From DASRDR01 sp035550795 (lineage in GTDB: Bacteria > Methylomirabilota > Methylomirabilia > Rokubacteriales > DASRDR01): a stretch of 64,000 nucleotides of DNA. This document shows, piece after piece, positions 41,671 to 48,942 of the stretch; positions within the stretch are counted from its first letter, which is position 1, and every line of letters starts with the position of its first letter. The notes beneath the pieces were generated by a model. It searched no databases and had not been told where the DNA came from. It saw only the letters and a list, made by a program, of their open reading frames with translations. A program made the position numbers and the translations under genes. The DNA lies in the NCBI GenBank assembly GCA_035550795.1, contig DASZOL010000029.1, positions 19,414 to 83,413 on the forward strand, written 5' to 3'.

Positions 41671-42443
41671 CCGGGAACCGCATGAAGGCCCGCGCGGCGC
41701 GGGGCGAGGTGCAGCTCGGCACCTGGATCACCATGATCCGGACGCCCGCGATCCTGACGCTCCTTGAGGCCTCGGGCCTCGACTTCGCCCGGATCGACAT
41801 GGAGCACGGCGCCTTCTCGATGGAGACCGTCGCCGACATGGCCGCCCTGGCCCGCGCCCTCGACTTCCCGCTCGTCGTGCGTCCCCCGGAAGGCAGCCGC
41901 GAATGGATCACGCGGCTCCTCGACGCGGGGGTGCCGAATCTCCACGTGCCCCAGGTCGACACACCGGAGCAGGCGCTCGGGGTGGCGCGGGCCGCCCGCT
42001 ACGCGCCACTCGGCGAGCGCGGCATGTACGGCTTCGGCCCGCACACCGGCTACCGCTCACGCCCGGTCGCCGAGCACGTGGCGGCGGCGAACGCCGAGGT
42101 GCACGTGACGGTGATGCTGGAGTCGCGGCGGGCCTTCGAGCGGCTCGACGAGATCGCATCGGTCCCGGGCATCGACGCCCTCACGCTCGGGCCTTCGGAC
42201 CTCGCGCAGGACCTGGGGGTGCTCGGGACGCCGGCTCAGCGCGGCGTGATCGACGAGCACCGCCGGCGCCTGGTCGAGGCTGCCCGGCGCCACGGCAAGG
42301 CCGTCGCGATGCTGACGGACAGCCTGGAGGGCGTGCGCGAGATGATCGCGCTCGGCGTCACCCTGGTCAACTACTCGTCGGACGCCGCAGTGCTCCGCGC
42401 CGGGTACGCGTCGGTGGTCGCCGACATCCGGCGAGGGGGCTGA
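41667..42443 (+). CDS. HpcH/HpaI-family aldolase
   Basis: 258 residues. Motifs RIDMEHGAFSMETVADM, PHTGYRSRP, VTVMLESRRAFERLDEI (metal-binding Glu) and LTLGPSDLAQDLG (Asp) give a class II pyruvate aldolase of the HpaI type. It cleaves 2-keto-4-hydroxy acids, typically at the end of aromatic or sugar-acid pathways. Together with the upstream oxidoreductase genes it may form a small degradation unit. Confidence 0.92.
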   Translation: MTGNRMKARAARGEVQLGTWITMIRTPAILTLLEASGLDFARIDMEHGAFSMETVADMAALARALDFPLVVRPPEGSREWITRLLDAGVPNLHVPQVDTPEQALGVARAARYAPLGERGMYGFGPHTGYRSRPVAEHVAAANAEVHVTVMLESRRAFERLDEIASVPGIDALTLGPSDLAQDLGVLGTPAQRGVIDEHRRRLVEAARRHGKAVAMLTDSLEGVREMIALGVTLVNYSSDAAVLRAGYASVVADIRRGG

Positions 42444-42497
42444 GCCGACTCCCGCGGGGCGGCGCGGGGCCGCGAGCCGCCGACGCGACCGGGTGGC

Positions 42498-43316
42498 TCA
42501 GGGGCCCTCCGGCCGCCGGTACGGGATCGGCACGTACTCGACCGACGGGCGCTGCCGCGTCGGCTGCGGGAAGAGCCGCATCAGCTCGTAGACCTCGGCG
42601 GGCATCTCGCTCGTCACGGGGAGGCCCAGTGCCTTGGCCTCCTCCACGGTGATGGCGTAGTCGTGCGTCCAGGTCCCGGTCGACAGCTTGACCGCGATCT
42701 CGGACGCCTTGTCCTCGGTCATGTGCTCCATCAGCAGGTCGCGGACCATGATCTGCACCTGGACCAGCGCCTTCCGTGCCACATCGGCCAGGATGAGCGT
42801 CTGGTCGTCGACGTCCTTCATCTCCTTCCGCTCCAGGACCGAGAGGATCGAGGCTGCCGGCGACTGGCCGAGCTGGGGATCCACGGGCCCGAGCACGGCG
42901 TTGGCGGCCATCGCGATCTCGTCGGCCGCCAGCGCGAGGAGGGTGCCGCCCGACATCGCGTAGTGCGGGACGAAGACCGTGACCTTGCCGCGGTGGCGCT
43001 TAAGCGCATGCGCGATCTGGCCGGCGGCCAACACGAGCCCGCCCGGCGTGTGGATGATGAGGTCGATCGGGACCTCCGAATCCGTCAGCTCGATCGCCCG
43101 CAGCACCTCTTCCGAGTCGTTGACGTCGATGTAGCGCATGATCGGGAACCCGAGAAGGCTCATCGTCTCCTGGCGGTGCACGAGCGCGATGACCCGGCTC
43201 CGGCGCCCCTGCTCCAGCCGCTTCAGGACACGCATCCGGCTGGCCTCGAGCACCTTCTGCTTGATGACCGGCTGGAGCGCGATGAAGAGGAATACGATCC
43301 ACCAGTACTCGCTCAT
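42498..43316 (-). CDS. Clp-fold serine protease, membrane-anchored (SDH proteinase family)
   Basis: 272 residues from ATG 43316. An N-terminal membrane helix (YWWIVFLFIALQPVI) precedes a SppA/ClpP-type crotonase-like fold: IDLIIHTPGGLVLAAGQIAHAL, nucleophile Ser in HYAMSGGTLLALAADEI and GPVDPQLG. This corresponds to the serine dehydrogenase proteinase (SDH_sah) family. Its target is unknown. It starts 32 nt after the PfkB stop on the same strand. Confidence 0.85.
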   Translation of the reverse strand: MSEYWWIVFLFIALQPVIKQKVLEASRMRVLKRLEQGRRSRVIALVHRQETMSLLGFPIMRYIDVNDSEEVLRAIELTDSEVPIDLIIHTPGGLVLAAGQIAHALKRHRGKVTVFVPHYAMSGGTLLALAADEIAMAANAVLGPVDPQLGQSPAASILSVLERKEMKDVDDQTLILADVARKALVQVQIMVRDLLMEHMTEDKASEIAVKLSTGTWTHDYAITVEEAKALGLPVTSEMPAEVYELMRLFPQPTRQRPSVEYVPIPYRRPEGP

Positions 43317-43348
43317 CGGGTCCCTCCGGGGGCGCGGGGCCGGCGGGC

Positions 43349-44206
43349 TCAGCGTGGCTGGGAGGCCCGCCACCGGTCGGCGAGGCGCTCGGCGGTGGGA
43401 ACGCCGGAGATCCCGGGCGCCTCGACCGTGAGCGCCCCCGCCACGGCCGCGTACGAAGCGGCCTCGAACGGGTCGCCGGCGAGATTGTAGCGGATGAGGA
43501 AGGCGGCGGCGAAGACGTCCCCCGCCCCCGTCGGCTCGACCTCCACTGCCGGCGCCGCGGGAACGGCGTGTCGCTCCCCGTTCACGAAGAGGATCGCCCC
43601 CTTCTCGGCGAAGGTGAGGGCGCCGAGCGGCACGTCCTGGTAAAGGTCGAGCGCGCGCGGCTCCCAGCCCGCCGCGTCGTCGATCGAGAGGAAGAGCGCC
43701 TGGACGCGCGCGAGGACCGGGCGCGGATCCGGCCAGGGCCGCATCAGCACGGTCCCGTCCCGGTCCCAGACACGGCACCAGCCCTGGGCGCCGACGCCCA
43801 CGGCCGCGTCGGGGAACGCGCCCGCGAGCTCCGGGGAGACCTCGTCCGCCACGGGACAGAGGTAGGCGAGGCCCGCCTCTCTGAAATGGGGGGGCAGGTG
43901 TGAGGGGTCGATGCACGCGGCGCGCTCCTTGAGCGTGAGCCGCCGGCCCTCCGACCGGTAGTCGAGAGCGAACCGCGTCGTCACGGCCGCCGGCACCCCC
44001 ACCACCTCGATCCCCGGCGGGAGGACATCGAACGGGAAGTCGGGGCCGTAGCTCGTCAGGAGACCGACGCGGAGTCCCTGCCGGTGGGCGAAGAGCCCCG
44101 CATAGAGCGCCGAGCCCCCGGGACGGAGCCCGCCCGAGAGCTCGTCGACCGTGAGATGGCCCACGGCGACGAAGTCCGGAGGCACGCCCGCACGGCCGGA
44201 AGGCAC
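43349..44206 (-). CDS. PfkB-family carbohydrate kinase
   Basis: 285 residues, near the lower limit for the family. GGSALYAGLFAHRQG at the front and the ATP/anion-hole motif PTGAGDVFAAAF near the end, with Asp as catalytic base. The N-terminal lid region is short. The natural sugar is unknown; proximity to the inositol-type cluster allows a role like IolC, but the sequence does not show it. Confidence 0.85.
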   Translation of the reverse strand: MPSGRAGVPPDFVAVGHLTVDELSGGLRPGGSALYAGLFAHRQGLRVGLLTSYGPDFPFDVLPPGIEVVGVPAAVTTRFALDYRSEGRRLTLKERAACIDPSHLPPHFREAGLAYLCPVADEVSPELAGAFPDAAVGVGAQGWCRVWDRDGTVLMRPWPDPRPVLARVQALFLSIDDAAGWEPRALDLYQDVPLGALTFAEKGAILFVNGERHAVPAAPAVEVEPTGAGDVFAAAFLIRYNLAGDPFEAASYAAVAGALTVEAPGISGVPTAERLADRWRASQPR

Positions 44207-44425
44207 GAGGCCACTCTAGGGGCGGCACCCAGGGGTGTCAATCGCAGGGGCCGGACGCGCCGCCGGCCGCGGCGGCCAGCGCCGTCCCCGGACCCCAGGC
44301 GGCGAGGCCTCCGACGCGGCGCCGTGAAGAAGGCCATGGCCGTGAGACCGCGATCTGTCGTATGATCGGCCCAGCGCAGCTCCAGATGTTGTAGCCGGCT
44401 GATCCACCTGGGAAAGGGGGTTCGC

Positions 44426-44611
44426 ATGGCGGGCAACGATCCTCGGGACGAGCGTGCAATCCTCGTCGTGGCGCGGGGTCAGGGCAGCCTGCTGGAGGCC
44501 CTCCGCGATCTCTTCGCGGAGTTCGGCTGGGTGGACGTGATCGAGGACCGCCGCGAGGGCGCCTCGCTACTCCCCCGGGCCGACCGCGAGGACACGCTCT
44601 CCCTGGCCTAG
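44426..44611 (+). CDS. Small protein, possible
   Basis: 61 residues with a good Shine-Dalgarno (GGAAAGGGGG) 7 nt upstream. The sequence ILVVARGQGSLLEALRDLFAEFGWVDVIEDRREG has the look of short regulatory proteins ending in a DRRxGER-type motif, which are common in this kind of genome. It is alone on the plus strand between two minus-strand genes. No function can be given. Confidence 0.5.
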   Translation: MAGNDPRDERAILVVARGQGSLLEALRDLFAEFGWVDVIEDRREGASLLPRADREDTLSLA

Positions 44612-44689
44612 CGAGCCCCGCTCCAGCGACCCCTGAGGGAACGCAGAAGACCTCCGGCGGCGCGTCTCCTCACGCGTTGACGGCGCCGG

Positions 44690-44817
44690 TCACGGTGCCC
44701 CTGGGGCTGCCGGGTTTCCCGCGAGGAGCCGGCGCACGTAGTGACGAAGCGCAGCTAGTCCATCTGGCCGGCAGCGAACGCGCGGCTGGACGAGGCGCAG
44801 ATGCAGCCGAGCTTCAT
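44690..44817 (-). pseudogene. Truncated sugar-phosphate isomerase/epimerase
   Basis: From an ATG at 44817, coupled by ATGA to the IMPase stop, the frame reads MKLGCICASSSRAFAAGQMD and then TAG (44757-44755). This matches the start of TIM-barrel isomerases (MKLGCISWSF-type), and a few more similar residues (LRFVTTCA) follow the stop. After that similarity ends. The gene has therefore been lost except for its 5' end. Confidence 0.6.
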
Positions 44818-45701
44818 GCGGGAATCCTTCCGGGGGGCGCGACGCCCTCCAGTGCGTGGAGCACCTCTCGGTGCAGACGGGGGTTGGCGCTGCATGCCAC
44901 GGTGTGCAGGGCATGGATGTCGGGACGGAACCGCAACGGTGCGCCGTCCCAGCCGGTGACGACACACCCCGCGGCCCGGGCGATGGCCACCGCGGAGAAC
45001 ACCTCGGTCAGCGCCTCGCGCCACGCGAGGTACACGTCGACCCGTCCGCAGGCCACGTCGACGAACCCGCCCGGCCCGCCGTTCGGCAGGACGAAGCGAG
45101 CCCGGCTCAGAAGGGGGCGCAGCGCCTCGGCGGTGGGGTAGAGGAACACCGGCTTCATCATGTAGGCCTCGACGAAGGCCGCCTCTATCTGCCCGGTCCG
45201 GGCGGGGCGGGGGTGGTCGGGCCGCCCTCGCGCGCGGGTCCACCGGCGTACACCGCTTCCGTCCGCCAGGACCAGCTCCCCCGTGACGTGGTCCACGAGG
45301 CCGGCCGCTCGCGGCGCGCCGTCGAGCCCCCAGAGCCCGATCGCCGTGTACCATAGCGCGCGGATGCCGCGACGATAGAGCATGCTCCCGTCGAAGGGGT
45401 CCATGACGACGTAGACCGGCTCCGGAAGAGCGCCGACCCGGGACCGCGGCAGGGGCCTCTCGCCCGCCTCCTCGGATAGGAGCGTCCCGTGAACGCCCGC
45501 GCGGCGGAGGGCGCGGACGGCCGCATCCTCGGCCGCCGTATCCACGCCGATGACCTCGGGGTCGAAGGGCCGGTAGCCCTCGGCTCGGCCGGCGACCACG
45601 CGCTGGCCCCGCCGCGGGTGGGTCCGCCGCACGGCCAGGGCGGCGGCCCGGAGCCCCCGCTCCACGGCTGCCGCGAAGCGTCGCGCTCTACGGCCTACCA
45701 C
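44814..45701 (-). CDS. Inositol monophosphatase-family protein (divergent)
   Basis: 295 residues from the GTG at 45701, overlapping the 54-residue ORF upstream by 14 nt. IMPase motifs LLSEEAG and DPFDGS are present, giving the first metal ligands. The third motif, normally WDxAAG, is replaced by TEVFSAVAIARAAG, so the usual Asp is absent. It may act on another phosphorylated sugar or be impaired. It is the paralogue of the canonical IMPase at 46924. Confidence 0.82.
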   Translation of the reverse strand: MVGRRARRFAAAVERGLRAAALAVRRTHPRRGQRVVAGRAEGYRPFDPEVIGVDTAAEDAAVRALRRAGVHGTLLSEEAGERPLPRSRVGALPEPVYVVMDPFDGSMLYRRGIRALWYTAIGLWGLDGAPRAAGLVDHVTGELVLADGSGVRRWTRARGRPDHPRPARTGQIEAAFVEAYMMKPVFLYPTAEALRPLLSRARFVLPNGGPGGFVDVACGRVDVYLAWREALTEVFSAVAIARAAGCVVTGWDGAPLRFRPDIHALHTVACSANPRLHREVLHALEGVAPPGRIPA

Positions 45702-45852
45702 TCGCGCCCGTCCGGGCCACGGGATCCAGGAGGGCGGCGAGCTCGGCGACGATGTGCTCGACCGCCTGCCGGCCGAGATCTAGCGAGACGCGGCTCGCCT
45801 CGCCCCGGGCGGCCGCCGGGAACTCCGTCTCGGGGTGCGCGGCCACGATCAC
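45688..45852 (-). CDS. Tiny ORF inside the overlapping operon, unknown
   Basis: 54 residues starting with GTG at 45852, which overlaps the isomerase stop by 4 nt (GTGA); its stop lies within the IMPase start. The sequence IVAAHPETEFPAAARGEASRV SLDLGRQAVEHIVAELAALL contains an amphipathic helix. I do not recognise it; it could be a small protein or the surviving C-terminal end of a larger enzyme. Confidence 0.45.
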   Translation of the reverse strand: MIVAAHPETEFPAAARGEASRVSLDLGRQAVEHIVAELAALLDPVARTGASGRP

Positions 45853-46724
45853 CTGCCTGCCGGACGGCCGCCGGTCCGCGGGGGCCAGCGCGCCCGGAGC
45901 CGGTCGAGGGACTGCCGGATGTCCCCGTCGAGGATGCAGGCGGAGGACTCGTCCTTGATGGCCCGGAACGGGTCGGGCCCCGGCGCCATGATCTCCACGA
46001 CCAGGGCCCCGCTGTAGTCGATGCTGGCCAGCGCGTCCACGATCGGCCCGAGGTCGAGGTGTCCGTGTCCGAGCCCGCGCCGCGTGGTGTCGGCGACCTG
46101 GACGTGCCAGAGCCGCCGGCCGGCCGCCCGGATCGACGCCGCGACGTCGGGCTCCTCGATGTTGGCGTGAAAGAGATCGAGCGTAATGCCGACCCAGGGC
46201 GATCCGACGGCGTCGAGGTAGTTGAGCGCCTCGGCGGCCGAAGTCACGAGATATCCTTCGTAGCGGTTCAGCGGCTCCACGGCGATCCGCACCCCGGCCC
46301 GTTCGGCGGCGCGGGCGGCCTCTTGCATGCCGGCCACCGACCACGCCCACTCCGCGGCGCGGCTCGCGAGCGGCGCCAGGCGCGGCTCCCCGGAGGCGAG
46401 CATCTGCACGAGCGGCACGCCGATCTCGGCCGCGAGCGCGAGACAGCCCCGGATGTAGTCCACCGCGACCGCCCGGATCCGGGGGTCCGGGTGAGCGAGG
46501 TCGCGCTCCGTCGCCACCATGCACGACGCGGTGAGCGCCACGGGGGCCAGCCCGTGGTCGCCGAGCCAGCGGCGAAGATCCGCGGGCCGCCAGCGTCCCG
46601 GCTCGCCGGGGATCTCGACGCCGTCGTAGCCGGCGGCCGCGATGCGGCCGAGCGTCTCGGGCAGCGGCGCGTCTCCGTAGATCCAGGCCGACACGCCGAA
46701 CCGCCCGCGGGCGAGCGCGATCAC
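45849..46724 (-). CDS. Sugar phosphate isomerase/epimerase (xylose isomerase-like TIM barrel)
   Basis: 291 residues from the GTG at 46724 (GTGA overlap with the 67-residue ORF). AP_endonuc_2/xylose isomerase-like barrel with metal ligands in AVEPLNRYEGYLV, ITLDLFHANIEE, WHVQVADTTRRGLGHGHLDL and LVVEIMAPG. Related enzymes include IolI (inosose isomerase) and hydroxypyruvate isomerase. Its position between Gfo/Idh, IMPases and opposite iolD/iolE supports an inositol- or related cyclitol/keto-sugar role. Confidence 0.9.
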   Translation of the reverse strand: MIALARGRFGVSAWIYGDAPLPETLGRIAAAGYDGVEIPGEPGRWRPADLRRWLGDHGLAPVALTASCMVATERDLAHPDPRIRAVAVDYIRGCLALAAEIGVPLVQMLASGEPRLAPLASRAAEWAWSVAGMQEAARAAERAGVRIAVEPLNRYEGYLVTSAAEALNYLDAVGSPWVGITLDLFHANIEEPDVAASIRAAGRRLWHVQVADTTRRGLGHGHLDLGPIVDALASIDYSGALVVEIMAPGPDPFRAIKDESSACILDGDIRQSLDRLRARWPPRTGGRPAGR

Positions 46725-46924
46725 GGCGTCGCTTGGGCAGCCGGCGCCCCGGCCAAGAGGGACAGGCCGCGCGGCGGGAGCGTCAGCCAGGCGGAGGAAT
46801 CCGGCGGGAGGAAGCCTTCCGCCATCGCCGGGTCGCTCACCATGATGGCGCCCACGGCGGTATCGACCACGTCCTCGCCGGCCGCGTCCACGTGGGCTTC
46901 CAGCCGGACCCGGCCGCCGCCCAT
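46721..46924 (-). CDS. Small 67-residue ORF between IMPase and isomerase
   Basis: ATG at 46924 overlaps the IMPase stop (TGATG) and its stop overlaps the isomerase start (GTGA), so it is translationally coupled on both sides. The product (VRLEAHVDAAGEDVVDTAVGAIMVSDPAMAEGFL) is soluble, with a beta-rich look and a C-terminal LPPRGLSLLAG. No family recognised. The tight packing is the main evidence that it is real. Confidence 0.6.
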   Translation of the reverse strand: MGGGRVRLEAHVDAAGEDVVDTAVGAIMVSDPAMAEGFLPPDSSAWLTLPPRGLSLLAGAPAAQATP

Positions 46925-47721
46925 CACCGCGCCCCTCGCACCGGCTCGCCTCGACCGTTCAGGTGGGCGACCAGGCGGTCGTGGATGCGCCCGTTCGAGG
47001 CCACCACCGTCGCCTCGTCCACGTCGAACGGCTGGCCCGCGCCGCCCGTGATCCGGCCGCCTGCCTCGCGGACCAGGACGGCGCCCGCGGCAAGATCCCA
47101 CGCATGGGCCCGCCGCTCCCAGTAGCCGTCCAGACGCCCGGCGGCGACGTAGGCGAGGGAGAAGCAGGCGCCGATCATGGCCACGCTCCGGACCTCGGCG
47201 CCGATGCGCGCCACGCGCTCGCGCATGCGCCGGTCCCGCCACAGCCCGGCCTCGTGCCAGAGCGAGACGACGCAGCGGGCCATGTCCGACGTCCGGGACA
47301 CGTGGATCCGCCGGCCGTTGAGCCAGGCGCCGCGGCCGCGCTCGGCCACGAACAGCTCCCGCAGCCGGGGAAACAGCATCACCCCGACCTCGAGACGCCC
47401 GCACTGCTCCAGCGCGATCGACACCCCGAAGGTCGGCAGGCCGGCCACGAACGCGATCGTCCCGTCCAGCGGATCGACGATCCATCGGCCGTCTGGGCCC
47501 GTCGCCGCCGCCCCGCTCTCTTCCCCGAGGAACCCGATCGTCGGGAAGCGCCGCCCGAGGAGGCGCCGGATCGCCCGCTCGGCCTCGCCGTCCGCACGGG
47601 TCACGGGGTCCCGCGCGCTCTTCAACCGGACCCGCCCCACCCGGCCGAACCACCGATCCAGGATCCGCCCGGCCGCGCGGGCGGCGGCGATCGCGGCCTG
47701 CGTCTCCGGGCGCAGCTTCAT
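46924..47721 (-). CDS. Inositol monophosphatase-family phosphatase
   Basis: 265 residues. All IMPase motifs are present: FLGEESG, VDPLDGTIAFVAGLPTFGVSIAL and AWDLAAGAVLVREAGG. It removes phosphate from inositol phosphates, or from fructose-1,6-bisphosphate or PAP in related enzymes. ATG at 47721 overlaps the Gfo/Idh stop by 4 nt. In this operon it may supply free inositol for the dehydrogenase. Confidence 0.93.
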   Translation of the reverse strand: MKLRPETQAAIAAARAAGRILDRWFGRVGRVRLKSARDPVTRADGEAERAIRRLLGRRFPTIGFLGEESGAAATGPDGRWIVDPLDGTIAFVAGLPTFGVSIALEQCGRLEVGVMLFPRLRELFVAERGRGAWLNGRRIHVSRTSDMARCVVSLWHEAGLWRDRRMRERVARIGAEVRSVAMIGACFSLAYVAAGRLDGYWERRAHAWDLAAGAVLVREAGGRITGGAGQPFDVDEATVVASNGRIHDRLVAHLNGRGEPVRGAR

Positions 47722-48800
47722 CCCACAAGGGGCCGCTTGACGGCGTGGAAGATCCGGTGGAGCAGCGCGACGTCGCCCTTCGCCTCCTCGGGCGTCGTGG
47801 TCGGCCGCGCGCCCGTGCGCACGCACTCGGCGAAGTGCACAAGCTCCTCCTTGAACGCCTCCTTCATGGTAGCCGTGACCCGCTTCTCGACGGGCTGGCC
47901 GTCCTCCATGTGCTCCACGACGACCCCGGTCGGCATGTTCCGGAAGAACGGCGACGGGAAGATCAGCCGGACCCGGTCCGCCTTCGCGTAGTATGCGACC
48001 GTCTCCTGATAGTTGGCCAGGTCGGGGAGGTAGTGCAGCGCGAGCGTCGCGCGCACCCCCGACGGGTAGCGGAGCACGGTCAGCATGCTCTCCCCGTCTG
48101 CCCAGACGTCGGTGAACAGCACCTCGGCGGGATCCCCGGACAGGCCGCGGAGCACGTTGACGTCGTGGACGAGCGTGGACAGGAGGTTCTCGGCGAAGAC
48201 GCGCCGCTCGAGCGGCGTGAAGTCGCCGATCGTCTCGCGGATGAGCCGGTCCTGATCGGCCCGGAGGCGCTCCCGCAGCGGGGCGGGCACGTCGGGGAAC
48301 CGGCGGATGTCGTGGTGACTGATCTGGTTCGCCTCGGAGGGATGGAGCACCGTGATCTCGATGGCCTGGAGGTCCCGGAGGCCCCGGATCAGCGGCTCCA
48401 CGTACCGGTAGGCGTGGTCGTAGCGCTTCATGTAGGTGACCATGCAGACGGTGCCGGCCGCCTTGTGGGCGGCCAGGATCGCGTCCGCCTCGCTCATGGC
48501 GAAGCACATCGGCTTCTCGGTCACGACGTGCTTCCCGGCGCGGAGGGCGTCCACGATGACCTGCCCGTGCGAGTCCGCGCTCAGCACCATCACGGCATCA
48601 AGCGGCTCCTTCAGCAGCTCCCGGTGGTCCGCGTGGCGCCGCGCAATCCCGTGGTAGTCCCCCACGTACCTGAGGGTGCCCGGCGAGACGTCGCAGAGCG
48701 CCACCACCTCGTAGAGCTCGTGGAGCTCCTTGAGGTGCGGCAGGTGCATCATCTGGCCGATCAGCCCGCAGCCCACGACGCCGATGCGAATCCGGGACAT
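47718..48800 (-). CDS. Gfo/Idh/MocA-family oxidoreductase (IolG-like)
   Basis: 360 residues from ATG 48800 with GGAGACC RBS. Rossmann motif VVGCGLIGQMMHLPHL, the EKPMC motif and HDVNVLRGL in the second domain. Many members oxidise inositol (IolG) or other cyclitols and glycosides. It is the first gene of the overlapping minus-strand operon and is divergent from iolD, so an inositol-2-dehydrogenase-like role is the best guess. Confidence 0.9.
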   Translation of the reverse strand: MSRIRIGVVGCGLIGQMMHLPHLKELHELYEVVALCDVSPGTLRYVGDYHGIARRHADHRELLKEPLDAVMVLSADSHGQVIVDALRAGKHVVTEKPMCFAMSEADAILAAHKAAGTVCMVTYMKRYDHAYRYVEPLIRGLRDLQAIEITVLHPSEANQISHHDIRRFPDVPAPLRERLRADQDRLIRETIGDFTPLERRVFAENLLSTLVHDVNVLRGLSGDPAEVLFTDVWADGESMLTVLRYPSGVRATLALHYLPDLANYQETVAYYAKADRVRLIFPSPFFRNMPTGVVVEHMEDGQPVEKRVTATMKEAFKEELVHFAECVRTGARPTTTPEEAKGDVALLHRIFHAVKRPLVG

Positions 48801-48851
48801 GGTCTCCTTCTCGCCCCAGGGTTCTCGCACGTCCGGGCCGACAACCCTCGA

Positions 48852-48881
48852 TTGACGGGGCATGCGGTAGCAATCTAGCAT
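48852..48881 (+). promoter_or_regulatory. Promoter of iolD
   Basis: TTGACG (48852-48857) and TAGCAT (48876-48881) with an 18-bp spacer, 5/6 and 4/6 matches. The iolD start is 61 nt downstream. Confidence 0.5.
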
Positions 48882-48942
48882 GCGCCCGAAGCCGCCCCCG
48901 GGCCCCGGCGGGGCATGGGTCAGGGGCTGGGAGGGAAGGACG

